Assembly (NCBI GenBank): GCA_964623515.1
Contig: CAZURV010000001.1
Location: 87,554 to 151,553 of the forward strand
Source: RUG714 sp964623515
Lineage (GTDB): Bacteria; Bacillota; Clostridia; Oscillospirales; Acutalibacteraceae
Length of the DNA: 64,000 bases
Direction: 5' to 3'
The notes under the pieces were generated by a model, which ran no database searches, was not told where the DNA came from, and saw nothing but the letters and a program-made list of their open reading frames with translations. Positions 26,724 through 34,901 of the stretch are shown piece by piece (position 1 is the stretch's first letter; every line of letters begins with the position of its first letter). Made by a program: the position numbers and the translations under genes.

Positions 26724-29165
26724 TTATAACAATTTCTTTGCTTTTTTTATGGCACCCGGAAGTTTTCCTATCAGCTTAAACAAGCCTTTCCAAAAATGAC
26801 CGGTGCAAAGCGATATGATGTCATATCCCATAGATTCCGTAAGAGCGCCGTTACCCATAAGAATCGTTGCCCGTATCGGTGTGCATAGAAGCATCGTAGT
26901 CATCATACGTTTATCGGTAGGGCTACCTTTTATCACAAACTTGGCTACGAATGAGATAAAATTGCATACAATGCGTCCGCCCCGGAACACCCGCATATCT
27001 TCAAACGTTGCATTCAAATCATAAACGCGGTCTTCTCCCCAATCCGATTCGGGAAGCTTTCTGCCAAGAATCTGCTCAAACTGTCTGGCTTCAACCTCGG
27101 CAACTTTGGCTCCGTAATAAGCAGGCGCCGTTTCCCTGTAATCAGGTGCAGGCACATTATGAACGCTTGTTACTCTCAAAGTTTTTGAAAGAGGAAGATC
27201 ATTGCTACTTCCGCCGACAAGAATATCATACTTTCCGGTTTCAACCTCATAATCCTGTGTATTCACATTATAATAAGCGAACGCTCGTTTTCCGAGTTTT
27301 ACGGTTACTGTCTTTTCTTCTCCGGCTTTAAGCATTATCTTAGTGAACTCTCTGAGCTCCTTTTCCGGACGGAAAACAGAAGATGAATGCGGATGGACAT
27401 AAATCTGACAAACCTCAGCGCCGTCTCTGCCACCGATATTTTTAACACGGAATGTTACTTTAAGTTCATCATCTTCCATGATATTTTCACTGGAAAGCTT
27501 AATATCCGAAAATTCAAATGTTGTATAGGAAAGACCGTATCCAAAAGGATATTTTACCGGAACTTTCGCCGTATCATAATATCTGTAACCAACATAAATA
27601 CTCTCTCTGTATTCAACCGTTTTTGTGCCACCCGGGAAATAATTGTAAGACGGATTATCCTCCAGCTTTTCGGGGAAGGTTTCCGGAAGTTTTCCGCTGG
27701 GATTCACCTTTCCAAACAAAATATCAATGCCGGCTCCTGCACCTGCCTGACCACCGAGATAGCAGTTAAGAATTGCTTTCACTTTATCGGCAAACGGAAG
27801 CTCTACAGGAGCGCCGCAGTGCAACATAATTACAACATCATTATTTATCTCAAGAACTCTTTCAATCAGTTCAAGCTGATTCTTCGGCAGTTGCATATGC
27901 TCGCGGTCAAACGCTTCCGATTCATACATATCGGTAAGCCCGACAAACATAACAACCGTTTTGCCTTTTCTTGCAAGTTCAAGCGCTTCATTGAGCAACT
28001 TTTCATCGGTTTCATCCGTATCACTCCTGTAACCTTGCGCAAATTCAGGCGTAATTCCGTATTCATCTTTAAGAATATCCAAAGCATTATCAAGCTTCGT
28101 AGGAACGATAAGCGAGCTTCCTGCGCCCTGATAACGCGGTTTTTTTGCCATATTCCCTATCACAACAAAATCATTGTCTGGTTCCATTGGGAGCTTGCCG
28201 TCTTTATTTTTCAGAAGCACCATGGAATTGGACGCCATTTTCCTTGCAAGCGCATGATGTTCCTCTACGTCATATGTAAAATCTCCTTTTTCAAGAGTTT
28301 CTTTTGCCTTGAATATTAAATCAAGCACGGTATCCACTCTTTCATCCAAAACTTTTTCATCAAGTTCGCCGGATTTTACCGCTTCAACGATTTTTGCGTC
28401 ATTAATACCCATTGATGAAGGCATCTCAAGGTCATTACCCGCTTTTATACCGTCCACCCTGTTATTTTCCGCGCCCCAGTCGGTAACGACAAGACCTTTG
28501 AAACCGAATCTCTTACGGAGAATATCGGTAAGCAATGTTTTGTTTTCCGCACAGTATGTGCCGTTAAGCCTGTTGTAAGCGTTCATAATTGTCCAAGGCT
28601 GTGCTTCCTTAACGGCGGTTTCAAAAGCTGTTAGATAAATCTCGTGAAGCGCACGCTCGTCAATAACACTGTCGACCGTCTGGCGCCTCGTTTCCTGATT
28701 ATTTCCTGCATAATGCTTTAACGAAGTGCCTATGCCCTTTGACTGAACACCGTTTACATAACTTGCCGCCAATTTGCCCGCAAGATAGGGATCTTCGGAA
28801 AAATATTCAAAATTTCTTCCGCACAGTGGACTTCTTTTTATATTGGTTCCGGGTCCGAGTACAACGCTCACTTTCTCCTGAAGCGCTTCCTCCGCTATCA
28901 ATTCACCCAGCTTATACAGCATTGCCTTATCCCATGAAGCAGCGGTAAGGCACGCAGTCGGAAAACATGTTGCGGGAACACTCCCTCCCATACCTACATG
29001 GTCGCCGCCGAGAGGCTGCTTGCGCAGTCCATGCGGTCCGTCGGTAACCATAATACTCGGTATACCGAGCCTTTCAACGCCTTTCAAGCGCCAAAAATCT
29101 CTTCCTGAACACATACCCGCTTTTTCTTCAAGAGTCATTTGTGAAATCAGTTTTTCGTATTTCAT
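26724..29165 (-). CDS. glycoside hydrolase family 3 beta-glucosidase-like protein
   Basis: An 813-residue intracellular GH3 enzyme (no signal peptide) expected to release terminal beta-linked glucose or similar sugars from oligosaccharides. Order: N-terminal TIM barrel with GIGTSLKHYAGNNQETRR and the nucleophile aspartate in LVVTDWGAENNR (about residue 230), an alpha/beta sandwich domain, then a fibronectin III-like domain (GRDGAEVCQIYVH). The last 130 residues form an unusual hydrophobic and basic extension ending PGAIKKAKKLL. GGAGG lies before the ATG. It stands alone with a powerful terminator. Confidence 0.95.
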   Translation of the reverse strand: MKYEKLISQMTLEEKAGMCSGRDFWRLKGVERLGIPSIMVTDGPHGLRKQPLGGDHVGMGGSVPATCFPTACLTAASWDKAMLYKLGELIAEEALQEKVSVVLGPGTNIKRSPLCGRNFEYFSEDPYLAGKLAASYVNGVQSKGIGTSLKHYAGNNQETRRQTVDSVIDERALHEIYLTAFETAVKEAQPWTIMNAYNRLNGTYCAENKTLLTDILRKRFGFKGLVVTDWGAENNRVDGIKAGNDLEMPSSMGINDAKIVEAVKSGELDEKVLDERVDTVLDLIFKAKETLEKGDFTYDVEEHHALARKMASNSMVLLKNKDGKLPMEPDNDFVVIGNMAKKPRYQGAGSSLIVPTKLDNALDILKDEYGITPEFAQGYRSDTDETDEKLLNEALELARKGKTVVMFVGLTDMYESEAFDREHMQLPKNQLELIERVLEINNDVVIMLHCGAPVELPFADKVKAILNCYLGGQAGAGAGIDILFGKVNPSGKLPETFPEKLEDNPSYNYFPGGTKTVEYRESIYVGYRYYDTAKVPVKYPFGYGLSYTTFEFSDIKLSSENIMEDDELKVTFRVKNIGGRDGAEVCQIYVHPHSSSVFRPEKELREFTKIMLKAGEEKTVTVKLGKRAFAYYNVNTQDYEVETGKYDILVGGSSNDLPLSKTLRVTSVHNVPAPDYRETAPAYYGAKVAEVEARQFEQILGRKLPESDWGEDRVYDLNATFEDMRVFRGGRIVCNFISFVAKFVIKGSPTDKRMMTTMLLCTPIRATILMGNGALTESMGYDIISLCTGHFWKGLFKLIGKLPGAIKKAKKLL

Positions 29166-29199
29166 TTTTATCCTCCAGATTTTATATCTCTATTTGAAT

Positions 29200-30459
29200 T
29201 TATTCAAAAGATTCGCTTTCATCAAATCCGAGAAGCCCTGCAGCCTCAGAGGTTTCAATGCCTTCAAATTTTTTAAGTTTTCGGCTAATCATTGTATTGC
29301 GCCGACGCGCTTCTTCAATTTTTTTCCCAGCCTCTCCTACTTTTTTAAATGCGGCATCCAGCAAATCCTCAAACTTACCGTACTGCGTTTTCGCCGCGGC
29401 AAGAGCTTTTGCAATATCGTCTGCCTTTTTATTAATTGCAATGGTTCTGAATCCCATAGCCATTGAATTCAGAAGCGCCGTTACAGTACTCGGTCCGGCG
29501 ATCATAATTTTATATTTATTTTGCATTTTCTCCATAATTCCGCTACGCGAAGAAGCGATTTCTGCATAGAGTCCCTCGGTTGCAAGATAGAGAATTGCAA
29601 AAGGCGTGGTTGAGGGTACGTTAATATATTTCGTTATACGTTTCGCCTGCTCCTCAACGCTCCTTTCAAGCGCTTTTCGGCAAATATCCGCCGTCTGCTT
29701 CTCGCCGCTGTCCAGAGCATCCATAAGACGAACATAATCCTCCATAGGGAATTTACTGTCAAGCGGAAGATACACGGAAGAATTATCTTCACCGGGAACT
29801 TTAACGGCAAATTCAACTCTTTCACCGCTCCCTGGAATCGTTTCAATATTGGTTTCATACATAGAAGGAATCGTTTGATCCAATATATTTCCGAGCTGAA
29901 TTTCCGCCCATGTTCCCCTCGCCTTAACATTTGTAAGCACGCGGTTAAGCGCCGTTATATTATTCGTTACGCCGCTTGATAGCGTTTTAACCTCGCCGAG
30001 AGATTTATAAACGTTTTCAAGCTGTGCCGAAACTGTTTTAAACGAGCTGTCCAGCCGGGCGGAAAGCGTTTTTGAAAGTTTTTCATCAACTGTTTCCCGC
30101 ATCTGGTCCAGTTTTTTCTCGTTCCCCTGTTGAATTTTAAACAGCCCCTTATGAACGGTTTCATTTATCAGATTCTGCTGTTCGGAATTTTTTAGCATAA
30201 AAGAGTTAATCTTATCATTCATATCAGAAAGCTGGCGTTCCGTTTTCTCGCGCATCTCTTTCTGCTGTTCCGCCGATTCCCGTCTGTTCACACTGAACTC
30301 CGCGCTCATACGCTTTTCCAGCAAGCTGATATGTTCTTCAATAAGCGCTGTTTTAACAGCAACGCCATTCGATTTGTTCCTATTAGAAAGAAGGATAATC
30401 AGCAACGTTGAAACGAGAACGAGCAGCACTGCAAGCAATATCAGAATAACAATATCCAT
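29200..30459 (-). CDS. rmuC: DNA recombination protein RmuC family
   Basis: A 419-residue RmuC-type protein: an N-terminal transmembrane anchor (IVILILLAVLLVLVSTLLII), a long coiled coil (about residues 40-170), then the RmuC nuclease-like domain with RGTWAEIQLGNILDQ and YLPLDSKFPMEDY. Family knowledge: RmuC limits inversions between short inverted repeats and has a restriction-endonuclease-like fold. GGAG precedes the ATG. The gene is 35 bp upstream of the GH3 gene on the same strand. Repeat E3 lies 34 bp upstream. Confidence 0.93.
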   Translation of the reverse strand: MDIVILILLAVLLVLVSTLLIILLSNRNKSNGVAVKTALIEEHISLLEKRMSAEFSVNRRESAEQQKEMREKTERQLSDMNDKINSFMLKNSEQQNLINETVHKGLFKIQQGNEKKLDQMRETVDEKLSKTLSARLDSSFKTVSAQLENVYKSLGEVKTLSSGVTNNITALNRVLTNVKARGTWAEIQLGNILDQTIPSMYETNIETIPGSGERVEFAVKVPGEDNSSVYLPLDSKFPMEDYVRLMDALDSGEKQTADICRKALERSVEEQAKRITKYINVPSTTPFAILYLATEGLYAEIASSRSGIMEKMQNKYKIMIAGPSTVTALLNSMAMGFRTIAINKKADDIAKALAAAKTQYGKFEDLLDAAFKKVGEAGKKIEEARRRNTMISRKLKKFEGIETSEAAGLLGFDESESFE

Positions 30460-30492
30460 ACCATACTCCGTAAATGTTCATTAAATACATAA

Positions 30493-30525
30493 ATTGAATT
30501 CAAATAGAGATAATGGTTTTGCAGG
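30493..30525 (+). repeat. dispersed repeat, weak copy E3
   Basis: GAATTCAAATAGAGATAATG followed by GTTTTGCAGG resembles copies at 7193-7230 and 31188-31225, with several differences. Confidence 0.25.
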
Positions 30526-30705
30526 TACAAAACGCAGGAATCCTTACGAATTACGAGTATTTTTAACCACAATTCTGCGCCGAATCCATGCATTTTTCAG
30601 AAAATTTCCCTGAAAGAAATAGGCCCGGACTTTTTCACCCTATTTGGCTTAAATTTATATCTATTATACTATATATTGTGGTTTTTGTATATAGAAAAAT
30701 TAAAA

Positions 30706-30739
30706 AAATATCCGCACTTTTTATACATTGCGGATATTT
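30706..30739. terminator. hairpin terminator between zinc-ribbon gene and rmuC
   Basis: 11-bp arms (AAATATCCGCA) with a 12-nt loop and T-runs on both strands. It is about 105 bp past the stop of the zinc-ribbon gene. Confidence 0.75.
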
Positions 30740-30844
30740 TTTTAATTCACTATATAAACAAATTACGCACAAACAACAAGACCTTTACTTTTTCAGTAAT
30801 TGCCAATATATGCGACCTTCACAACCTATGTAAAAAAATAGAAT

Positions 30845-31117
30845 TTATCTTCTATTCTTAGCAAAGCACTCGCTACAATAAACGGGTCTGTCCTCCTTGG
30901 GTTCAAACGGAACCTGACATTCCGCTCCGCATCCGGCGCAGACAGCGTCATACATTTTCCTTGCCGCCTTGGCCGCTTCCTTTCTCGCGTCTCTGCATTC
31001 TTTGCATCTCTGCGGTTCGTTCACAAATCCTTTCTCCGCATAAAATTCCTGTTCACCGGCAGAAAATGTAAATTCTTTACCGCATTCTTTGCAAACTAAT
31101 GTTTTGTCTTCGTACAT
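30845..31117 (-). CDS. zinc-ribbon protein, function unknown
   Basis: A 90-residue protein starting MYEDKTLVCKECGKEFTFSA. It has a first CxxC...CxxC zinc-binding pair (CKECG and CKECR), then a lysine/alanine/arginine-rich linker (ARKEAAKAARKMY), then a second set (CAGCG and CSECF). The pattern matches the probable zinc-binding (zf-trcl-like) family common in Clostridia. The start at 31117 is supported by AGAGAGG 8 bp upstream; the longer frame has no such signal. Nucleic-acid binding is plausible but not shown. Confidence 0.8.
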   Translation of the reverse strand: MYEDKTLVCKECGKEFTFSAGEQEFYAEKGFVNEPQRCKECRDARKEAAKAARKMYDAVCAGCGAECQVPFEPKEDRPVYCSECFAKNRR

Positions 31118-31379
31118 CTTTTTACCTCTCTGTGTTTCTTTTTTGCCCACCGCGGGATAAACTCTGTATTTTTTAAACCGCATATATAGGTTTAAATCAA
31201 ATAGGGATAAAATAATTTTGGAAAGCGAAATTTCTCTTATGCGCGTTGAAAAAGCGCAGTTCAAACTGACGCTTGGCAAGCATTTTTACGCAGTATATCG
31301 CAAAAATTTATCATTATCAGGTTTTTCTTCTGATTTGGTGAAACCCTAAGTTTAAGCCAAATAATATGGATAAACGAAG
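31118..31379. other. intergenic region upstream of the zinc-ribbon gene
   Basis: Contains repeat copy E2 (31188-31225) and short palindromes, for example GCGCGTTGAAAAAGCGC at about 31238-31254. No terminator was seen after the sigma factor gene and no gene is supported. Confidence 0.4.
31188..31225 (+). repeat. dispersed 38-bp repeat, copy E2
   Basis: AGGTTTAAATCAAATAGGG followed by ATAAAATAATTTTGGAAAG. It is close to copy E1 (7193-7230) and lies upstream of the zinc-ribbon gene in the same relative orientation. Confidence 0.4.
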
Positions 31380-31991
31380 CTAAAAACTCCCGGTTAAATC
31401 AGACTGCCTGATTTTTACCTTTAGACGGCAAGCCGCGTTTCCGACTGCCTTTTTGGAAACACAAAGCAATTCTGCCATCTCCTTATACGAATAGCCGTTT
31501 ATATAAAGTTTAAATACTTTATACTCAAACTCGCTTAATAAATTTTTAATTTTTGCATCGTTTATACGCGCACTTTCTTTTGCTATAACCTCATCCTGGG
31601 GATCTGTTGCGCATGATTCAAGTTCCCTGTCCATTTCATCAATGGGAATCATACACGAAACCGGAATTTTCTTTTTTTGCGAAAGCTTCCGAACTTCACT
31701 GATCAGTGCATTCGTTATGCAGACGTATGCATAATTAAAAAAAGGCCGCCCTTTATCTTCTTTATATGTTTTTAAAGCACGCAAAAGAGCAAGCATACCC
31801 TCCTGAACCAAATCAGACTTATCACATCCGCTGCATGCAAACTTCACGGCTCTGCTGTTGATGAAAGGCGCCGCAATTCCGATAATCTCGGCAACTGCTT
31901 CAGCGTCACCGTTTCTTGCGCGGAAAAGCAACCCGCTGACATCGTTATTTTCAGCCTTTAATGACCGAGCAATATTAAACACCACCCGCAT
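31380..31991 (-). CDS. sigma-70 family RNA polymerase sigma factor, SigH-like
   Basis: A 203-residue sigma factor with region 2 (SDLVQEGMLALLRALKTY, then YAYVCITNALISEVRK) and region 4 (YKVFKLYINGYSYKEMAELL then VSKKAVGNAACRLK). Spacing and wording resemble sigma-H (Spo0H), the early-sporulation sigma factor of spore formers. It is not in the usual sigH context near rpmG/secE, so it may be a relative. A consensus promoter lies at 32052-32080. The start is uncertain because no good Shine-Dalgarno precedes the first ATG; TTG or GTG codons a few residues in are alternatives. Confidence 0.85.
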   Translation of the reverse strand: MRVVFNIARSLKAENNDVSGLLFRARNGDAEAVAEIIGIAAPFINSRAVKFACSGCDKSDLVQEGMLALLRALKTYKEDKGRPFFNYAYVCITNALISEVRKLSQKKKIPVSCMIPIDEMDRELESCATDPQDEVIAKESARINDAKIKNLLSEFEYKVFKLYINGYSYKEMAELLCVSKKAVGNAACRLKVKIRQSDLTGSF

Positions 31992-32051
31992 TTTAAATGC
32001 AACCGTTTTTCAGTACTTTATGAAGTCTGACTATTATAATATACAAAATAT

Positions 32052-32080
32052 ATTATATGTTGTTTTTTAAAAAGTGTCAA
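32052..32080 (-). promoter_or_regulatory. sigma-A promoter for the SigH-like gene
   Basis: Minus strand: TTGACA at 32075-32080, 17-bp spacer, TATAAT at 32052-32057. A second TATAAT lies about 20 bp downstream. Confidence 0.8.
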
Positions 32081-32134
32081 TATTTTTAATATTTTTTGTG
32101 TACATTGTACAAAAAATACATCATTTTTTGATAA

Positions 32135-33367
32135 TTAGGAATGTGATAAGTGCCCCGGCAAAGTTTTGATATCCAAATCCTGCGTGAAATCCATAAGACT
32201 TGCCTTAACAATAATATTATTTCCGTATCTTTCCCGCAGATTGAAAACTTCGCTCTCGATAATTTCTTTTTTTGACTGTTCTTCAACGCGCATATACAAA
32301 CTTGTCTGAAAAGGAGTTTCTGTTTCTATAAAATCCGAAACCGCCACGCCTATGGAACGCAGAGGATGCTTCCAGTCATAATTGGATACAAAAATCTGCA
32401 TTGCTATTTTCGCTATATCATTAGAAAGACGAACGGGAATATCCGTCTTACAGCAATAACTTTCCCATTTCAAAGTAGTTCTTCTTGCCATAACGGTTAT
32501 TTTCATCGCACTGCATGCTTCGTCATGCATGCATTTGGCTATTTTTTCACTCAACGCAAGGAAAACCCGCCATACCTCCGCATTGTTTTCCAAATCCGCT
32601 TCTCCCGTTACGCTACGACTTATGCTCTTAAAATCGGGGATTTCGGCTTCGGGTATCACCGGGCTCATATCCAGTCCGTTTGCAAAATACCATAAACGCT
32701 CGCCGTTTATCCCGAAAGCAGTACGCAACGCGCTTATATCGGCGGTCGCCAAATCCCCTATCGTTATGATGCCCAGTTTCAGAAGTTTGGAATAAGTGGA
32801 TTTACCTATGCCCAGCATTGCGTTGGCCGGAAGAGAATAAATTTTTGATTTAAAATTTTCCTTTGATATAACCGTTACGGCATCCGGCTTCTTATAATCA
32901 CTGCCGAGTTTTGCAAAAACCTTATTAAAGCTCACACCTACGGATACAGTTAATCCCGTTTCATTTTTTATGCGTTCTTTGATTTTATAAGCAATTTTTT
33001 CTCCGCTTCCGAAAAGCCTGAAACAATCGCTCACATCAAGCCAGCTTTCATCAAGACCAAACGCCTCAACTTTATCGGTATAACTCAAAAGTATTTTTTT
33101 TACCTCTTTTGAATAATAAGAATATTTATCATAATGCGGTTCAAGAATAACAAGATCCGGGCATTTTTGCTGTGCCTGCCAAATAGCTTCCGCAGTTTTT
33201 ACGCCTGCTTGTTTTGCTTTTTCGTTCTTGGCAAGAACAATGCCGTGCCTTTTTTCACGACTGCCACATACCGCTGCAGGCCGATTCCTTAAGTCAGGAT
33301 GTGACAGCAGTTCAACCGAAGCAAAAAAACTATTTAAATCGCAATGAAGGATTGTTCTTTCTTTCAT
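32135..33367 (-). CDS. dinB: DNA polymerase IV (Y-family, DinB/UmuC-like)
   Basis: A 410-residue translesion polymerase. Catalytic carboxylates are visible in LHCDLNSFFASVE (residues 8-20) and FGLDESWLDVSD (about residue 105). The fingers segment has PAAVCGSREKRHGIVLA, and VSVGVSFNKVFAKLGSDYKKP is a Y-family signature. The little-finger domain follows. The ATG at 33367 has AGGTG upstream. The promoter (33399-33427) overlaps the area of a perfect LexA box at 33381-33394, so SOS induction is expected. It is divergent from nfo. Confidence 0.95.
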   Translation of the reverse strand: MKERTILHCDLNSFFASVELLSHPDLRNRPAAVCGSREKRHGIVLAKNEKAKQAGVKTAEAIWQAQQKCPDLVILEPHYDKYSYYSKEVKKILLSYTDKVEAFGLDESWLDVSDCFRLFGSGEKIAYKIKERIKNETGLTVSVGVSFNKVFAKLGSDYKKPDAVTVISKENFKSKIYSLPANAMLGIGKSTYSKLLKLGIITIGDLATADISALRTAFGINGERLWYFANGLDMSPVIPEAEIPDFKSISRSVTGEADLENNAEVWRVFLALSEKIAKCMHDEACSAMKITVMARRTTLKWESYCCKTDIPVRLSNDIAKIAMQIFVSNYDWKHPLRSIGVAVSDFIETETPFQTSLYMRVEEQSKKEIIESEVFNLRERYGNNIIVKASLMDFTQDLDIKTLPGHLSHS

Positions 33368-33380
33368 AAAATCACCTGCT

Positions 33381-33394
33381 CGAACATTTGTTCG
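33381..33394 (-). promoter_or_regulatory. LexA (SOS) box upstream of dinB
   Basis: CGAACATTTGTTCG is a perfect match to the Gram-positive LexA/DinR consensus CGAAC-N4-GTTCG. It lies between the -10 box and the start codon of dinB, where bound LexA would block transcription. Confidence 0.9.
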
Positions 33395-33398
33395 ATTT

Positions 33399-33427
33399 AT
33401 TATAACACAATATATGTTGTTTGTAAA
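33399..33427 (-). promoter_or_regulatory. sigma-A promoter for dinB
   Basis: Minus strand: TTTACA at 33422-33427, 17-bp spacer, TATAAT at 33399-33404, adjacent to the LexA box. Confidence 0.8.
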
Positions 33428-33444
33428 TAGGAAAAATAAAAATG

Positions 33445-33472
33445 TTGACAGCTAATTTTCTTATGATATAAT
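33445..33472 (+). promoter_or_regulatory. sigma-A promoter for nfo
   Basis: TTGACA at 33445-33450, 16-bp spacer, and TGA-TATAAT extended -10 (TATAAT at 33467-33472). A palindrome TTTAAGC-TGG-CTTAAA follows in the leader at about 33488-33503. No LexA box is present on this side. Confidence 0.8.
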
Positions 33473-33524
33473 TTTTGTAACAAAAGGTTTAAGCTGGCTT
33501 AAAATAAATTTAAGGAGAAAGATT

Positions 33525-34358
33525 ATGCTTGTAATAGGCGCGCATTTAAGCGCATCAAAAGGATACACGGCAATGCTTGAAACGGCGCTGGAAATCGGCG
33601 CAAATACATTTCAGTTTTTCACCAGAAATCCGAGAGGCGGGAAAGCGAAAGATATTGATGAAAACGATATCAAAACTTTTCTTGAAAAATCAAAAGAAAA
33701 CAACTTCGGCACAATTCTCGCGCATGCTCCGTACACGCTGAACTGCTGTTCCGCAAAACCGGAAACGATTGAATTTGCAGTGAATACTTTCGCCGATGAT
33801 CTTCGGCGGATGGAATATACACCCAATCAGCTTTACAATTTTCATCCCGGTTCACATGTGGGTCAGGGAGAAGAAAAAGGAATTGAACTTATAGCAGACG
33901 CGCTGAACAAGGTTATGTTCCGCGAAATGACAACCACAGTTCTGCTTGAAACAATGGCAGGAAAAGGAAGCGAAATCGGAAAAACGTTTGAACAACTGAA
34001 AGAAATTATAGACCGTACGAAAATCAATGATAAAATCGGAGTCTGCCTTGATACCTGCCATATAAACGACGGAGGCTATGACATCGTAAACGACCTGGAC
34101 GGTGTGCTGGACGAATTTGATAAAATAATCGGAATAAACCGTTTGAAAGCGCTTCATCTTAATGACTCAAAAAATCCTCTCGGTGCGCATAAAGACAGAC
34201 ATGAAAAAATAGGGAAAGGATATATCGGCACAAAATCGTTTGAAAAAATAATAAATCACCCCTATCTTAAAAATCTGCCGATGTTTCTTGAAACACCAAA
34301 TGAGCTGGACGGCTATGCCGAAGAAATAGCGCTTTTAAAATCGCTTTATAAGGGATAA
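33525..34358 (+). CDS. nfo: deoxyribonuclease IV (AP endonuclease, Nfo)
   Basis: A 277-residue zinc-dependent AP endonuclease of base excision repair, with a TIM-barrel fold. Metal-ligand segments are all visible: GAHLSASKG near the start, [41 protein letters not shown] and [26 protein letters not shown] stands before the ATG. The gene is divergent from dinB, forming a small DNA-repair pair. The terminator at 34387-34425 is shared with the convergent ComEA-like gene. Confidence 0.96.
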   Translation: MLVIGAHLSASKGYTAMLETALEIGANTFQFFTRNPRGGKAKDIDENDIKTFLEKSKENNFGTILAHAPYTLNCCSAKPETIEFAVNTFADDLRRMEYTPNQLYNFHPGSHVGQGEEKGIELIADALNKVMFREMTTTVLLETMAGKGSEIGKTFEQLKEIIDRTKINDKIGVCLDTCHINDGGYDIVNDLDGVLDEFDKIIGINRLKALHLNDSKNPLGAHKDRHEKIGKGYIGTKSFEKIINHPYLKNLPMFLETPNELDGYAEEIALLKSLYKG

Positions 34359-34386
34359 ACGAAGTTGAAACCAATAATAGTATAAG

Positions 34387-34425
34387 AAAAAAATATCATA
34401 GGGCATCAGCCTTATGATATTTTTT
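34387..34425. terminator. bidirectional terminator between nfo and the ComEA-like gene
   Basis: The arms AAAAATATCATA-GGGC and GCC-TTATGATATTTTT close around an ATCA loop. The hairpin is nearly identical to that at 1652-1686. Confidence 0.85.
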
Positions 34426-34463
34426 CTGTTCCCATAATTTAGTTTCAGTCAGTTTACCTGCAA

Positions 34464-34901
34464 TCAGACAGTTATATATCCGTAAATCTTTTCAAGCGTA
34501 GCTTCTCCGATACCGTAAACATGCAACAAATCTTCGGCGCACGAAAATCTTCCGTTCGCTTCGCGGTATGCTACGATTTCAGTAGCTTTTGCCTCGCCGA
34601 TTCCGGGAATATACATAAGAGTTTCCACATCTGCGGTATTAATATTGATTGGATAAACAACAGAATTATCTTCTACACCATCGTCTTCCGAATTACCATC
34701 GGCAGAAGAATACATTTTACTTGTATCGGATACAACAGGAATTTCCTCCTCCGCAGAAGAAGCAAAAGATAAATCTTTTGACACAGCATTCCCAACCGTA
34801 ACTCTGTCACTGTCCTTAAAAGCTACAACAAGAATAGTTACCGCAAGCGCAATCAACCCTATGGAAATCAAAATCCTTATCTGGTCTTTAGACGAAAGCA
34901 T
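34464..34901 (-). CDS. ComEA-like helix-hairpin-helix protein
   Basis: A 145-residue protein with an N-terminal membrane anchor (IRILISIGLIALAVTILVVA), an acidic serine-rich linker, and a C-terminal ComEA-type helix-hairpin-helix pair starting ININTADVETLMYIPGIGEA. The family binds double-stranded DNA at the cell surface during natural transformation. No comEC or comEB is present here, so a competence role is only suggested by family. The ATG at 34901 lies inside the last codons of the transketolase gene (34888), showing translational coupling. Confidence 0.85.
   Translation of the reverse strand: MLSSKDQIRILISIGLIALAVTILVVAFKDSDRVTVGNAVSKDLSFASSAEEEIPVVSDTSKMYSSADGNSEDDGVEDNSVVYPININTADVETLMYIPGIGEAKATEIVAYREANGRFSCAEDLLHVYGIGEATLEKIYGYITV

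Larger units (their letters stand above)
30460..30844. other. intergenic region between rmuC and the zinc-ribbon gene
   Basis: Contains a weak E-type repeat copy (30493-30525), a TTTCAG/CTGAAA hairpin near 30596-30616, and a terminator hairpin at 30706-30739. No gene is supported. Confidence 0.5.

Noticed and set aside
27387..28319. 310-codon plus-strand open frame
   Set aside because: Antisense shadow of the GH3 gene; rich in Phe, Ile, Arg and His with no domain signature.
34464..34901. Full competence (com) operon
   Set aside because: Only the ComEA-like protein is present; it is coupled to transketolase and no comEB or comEC follows.
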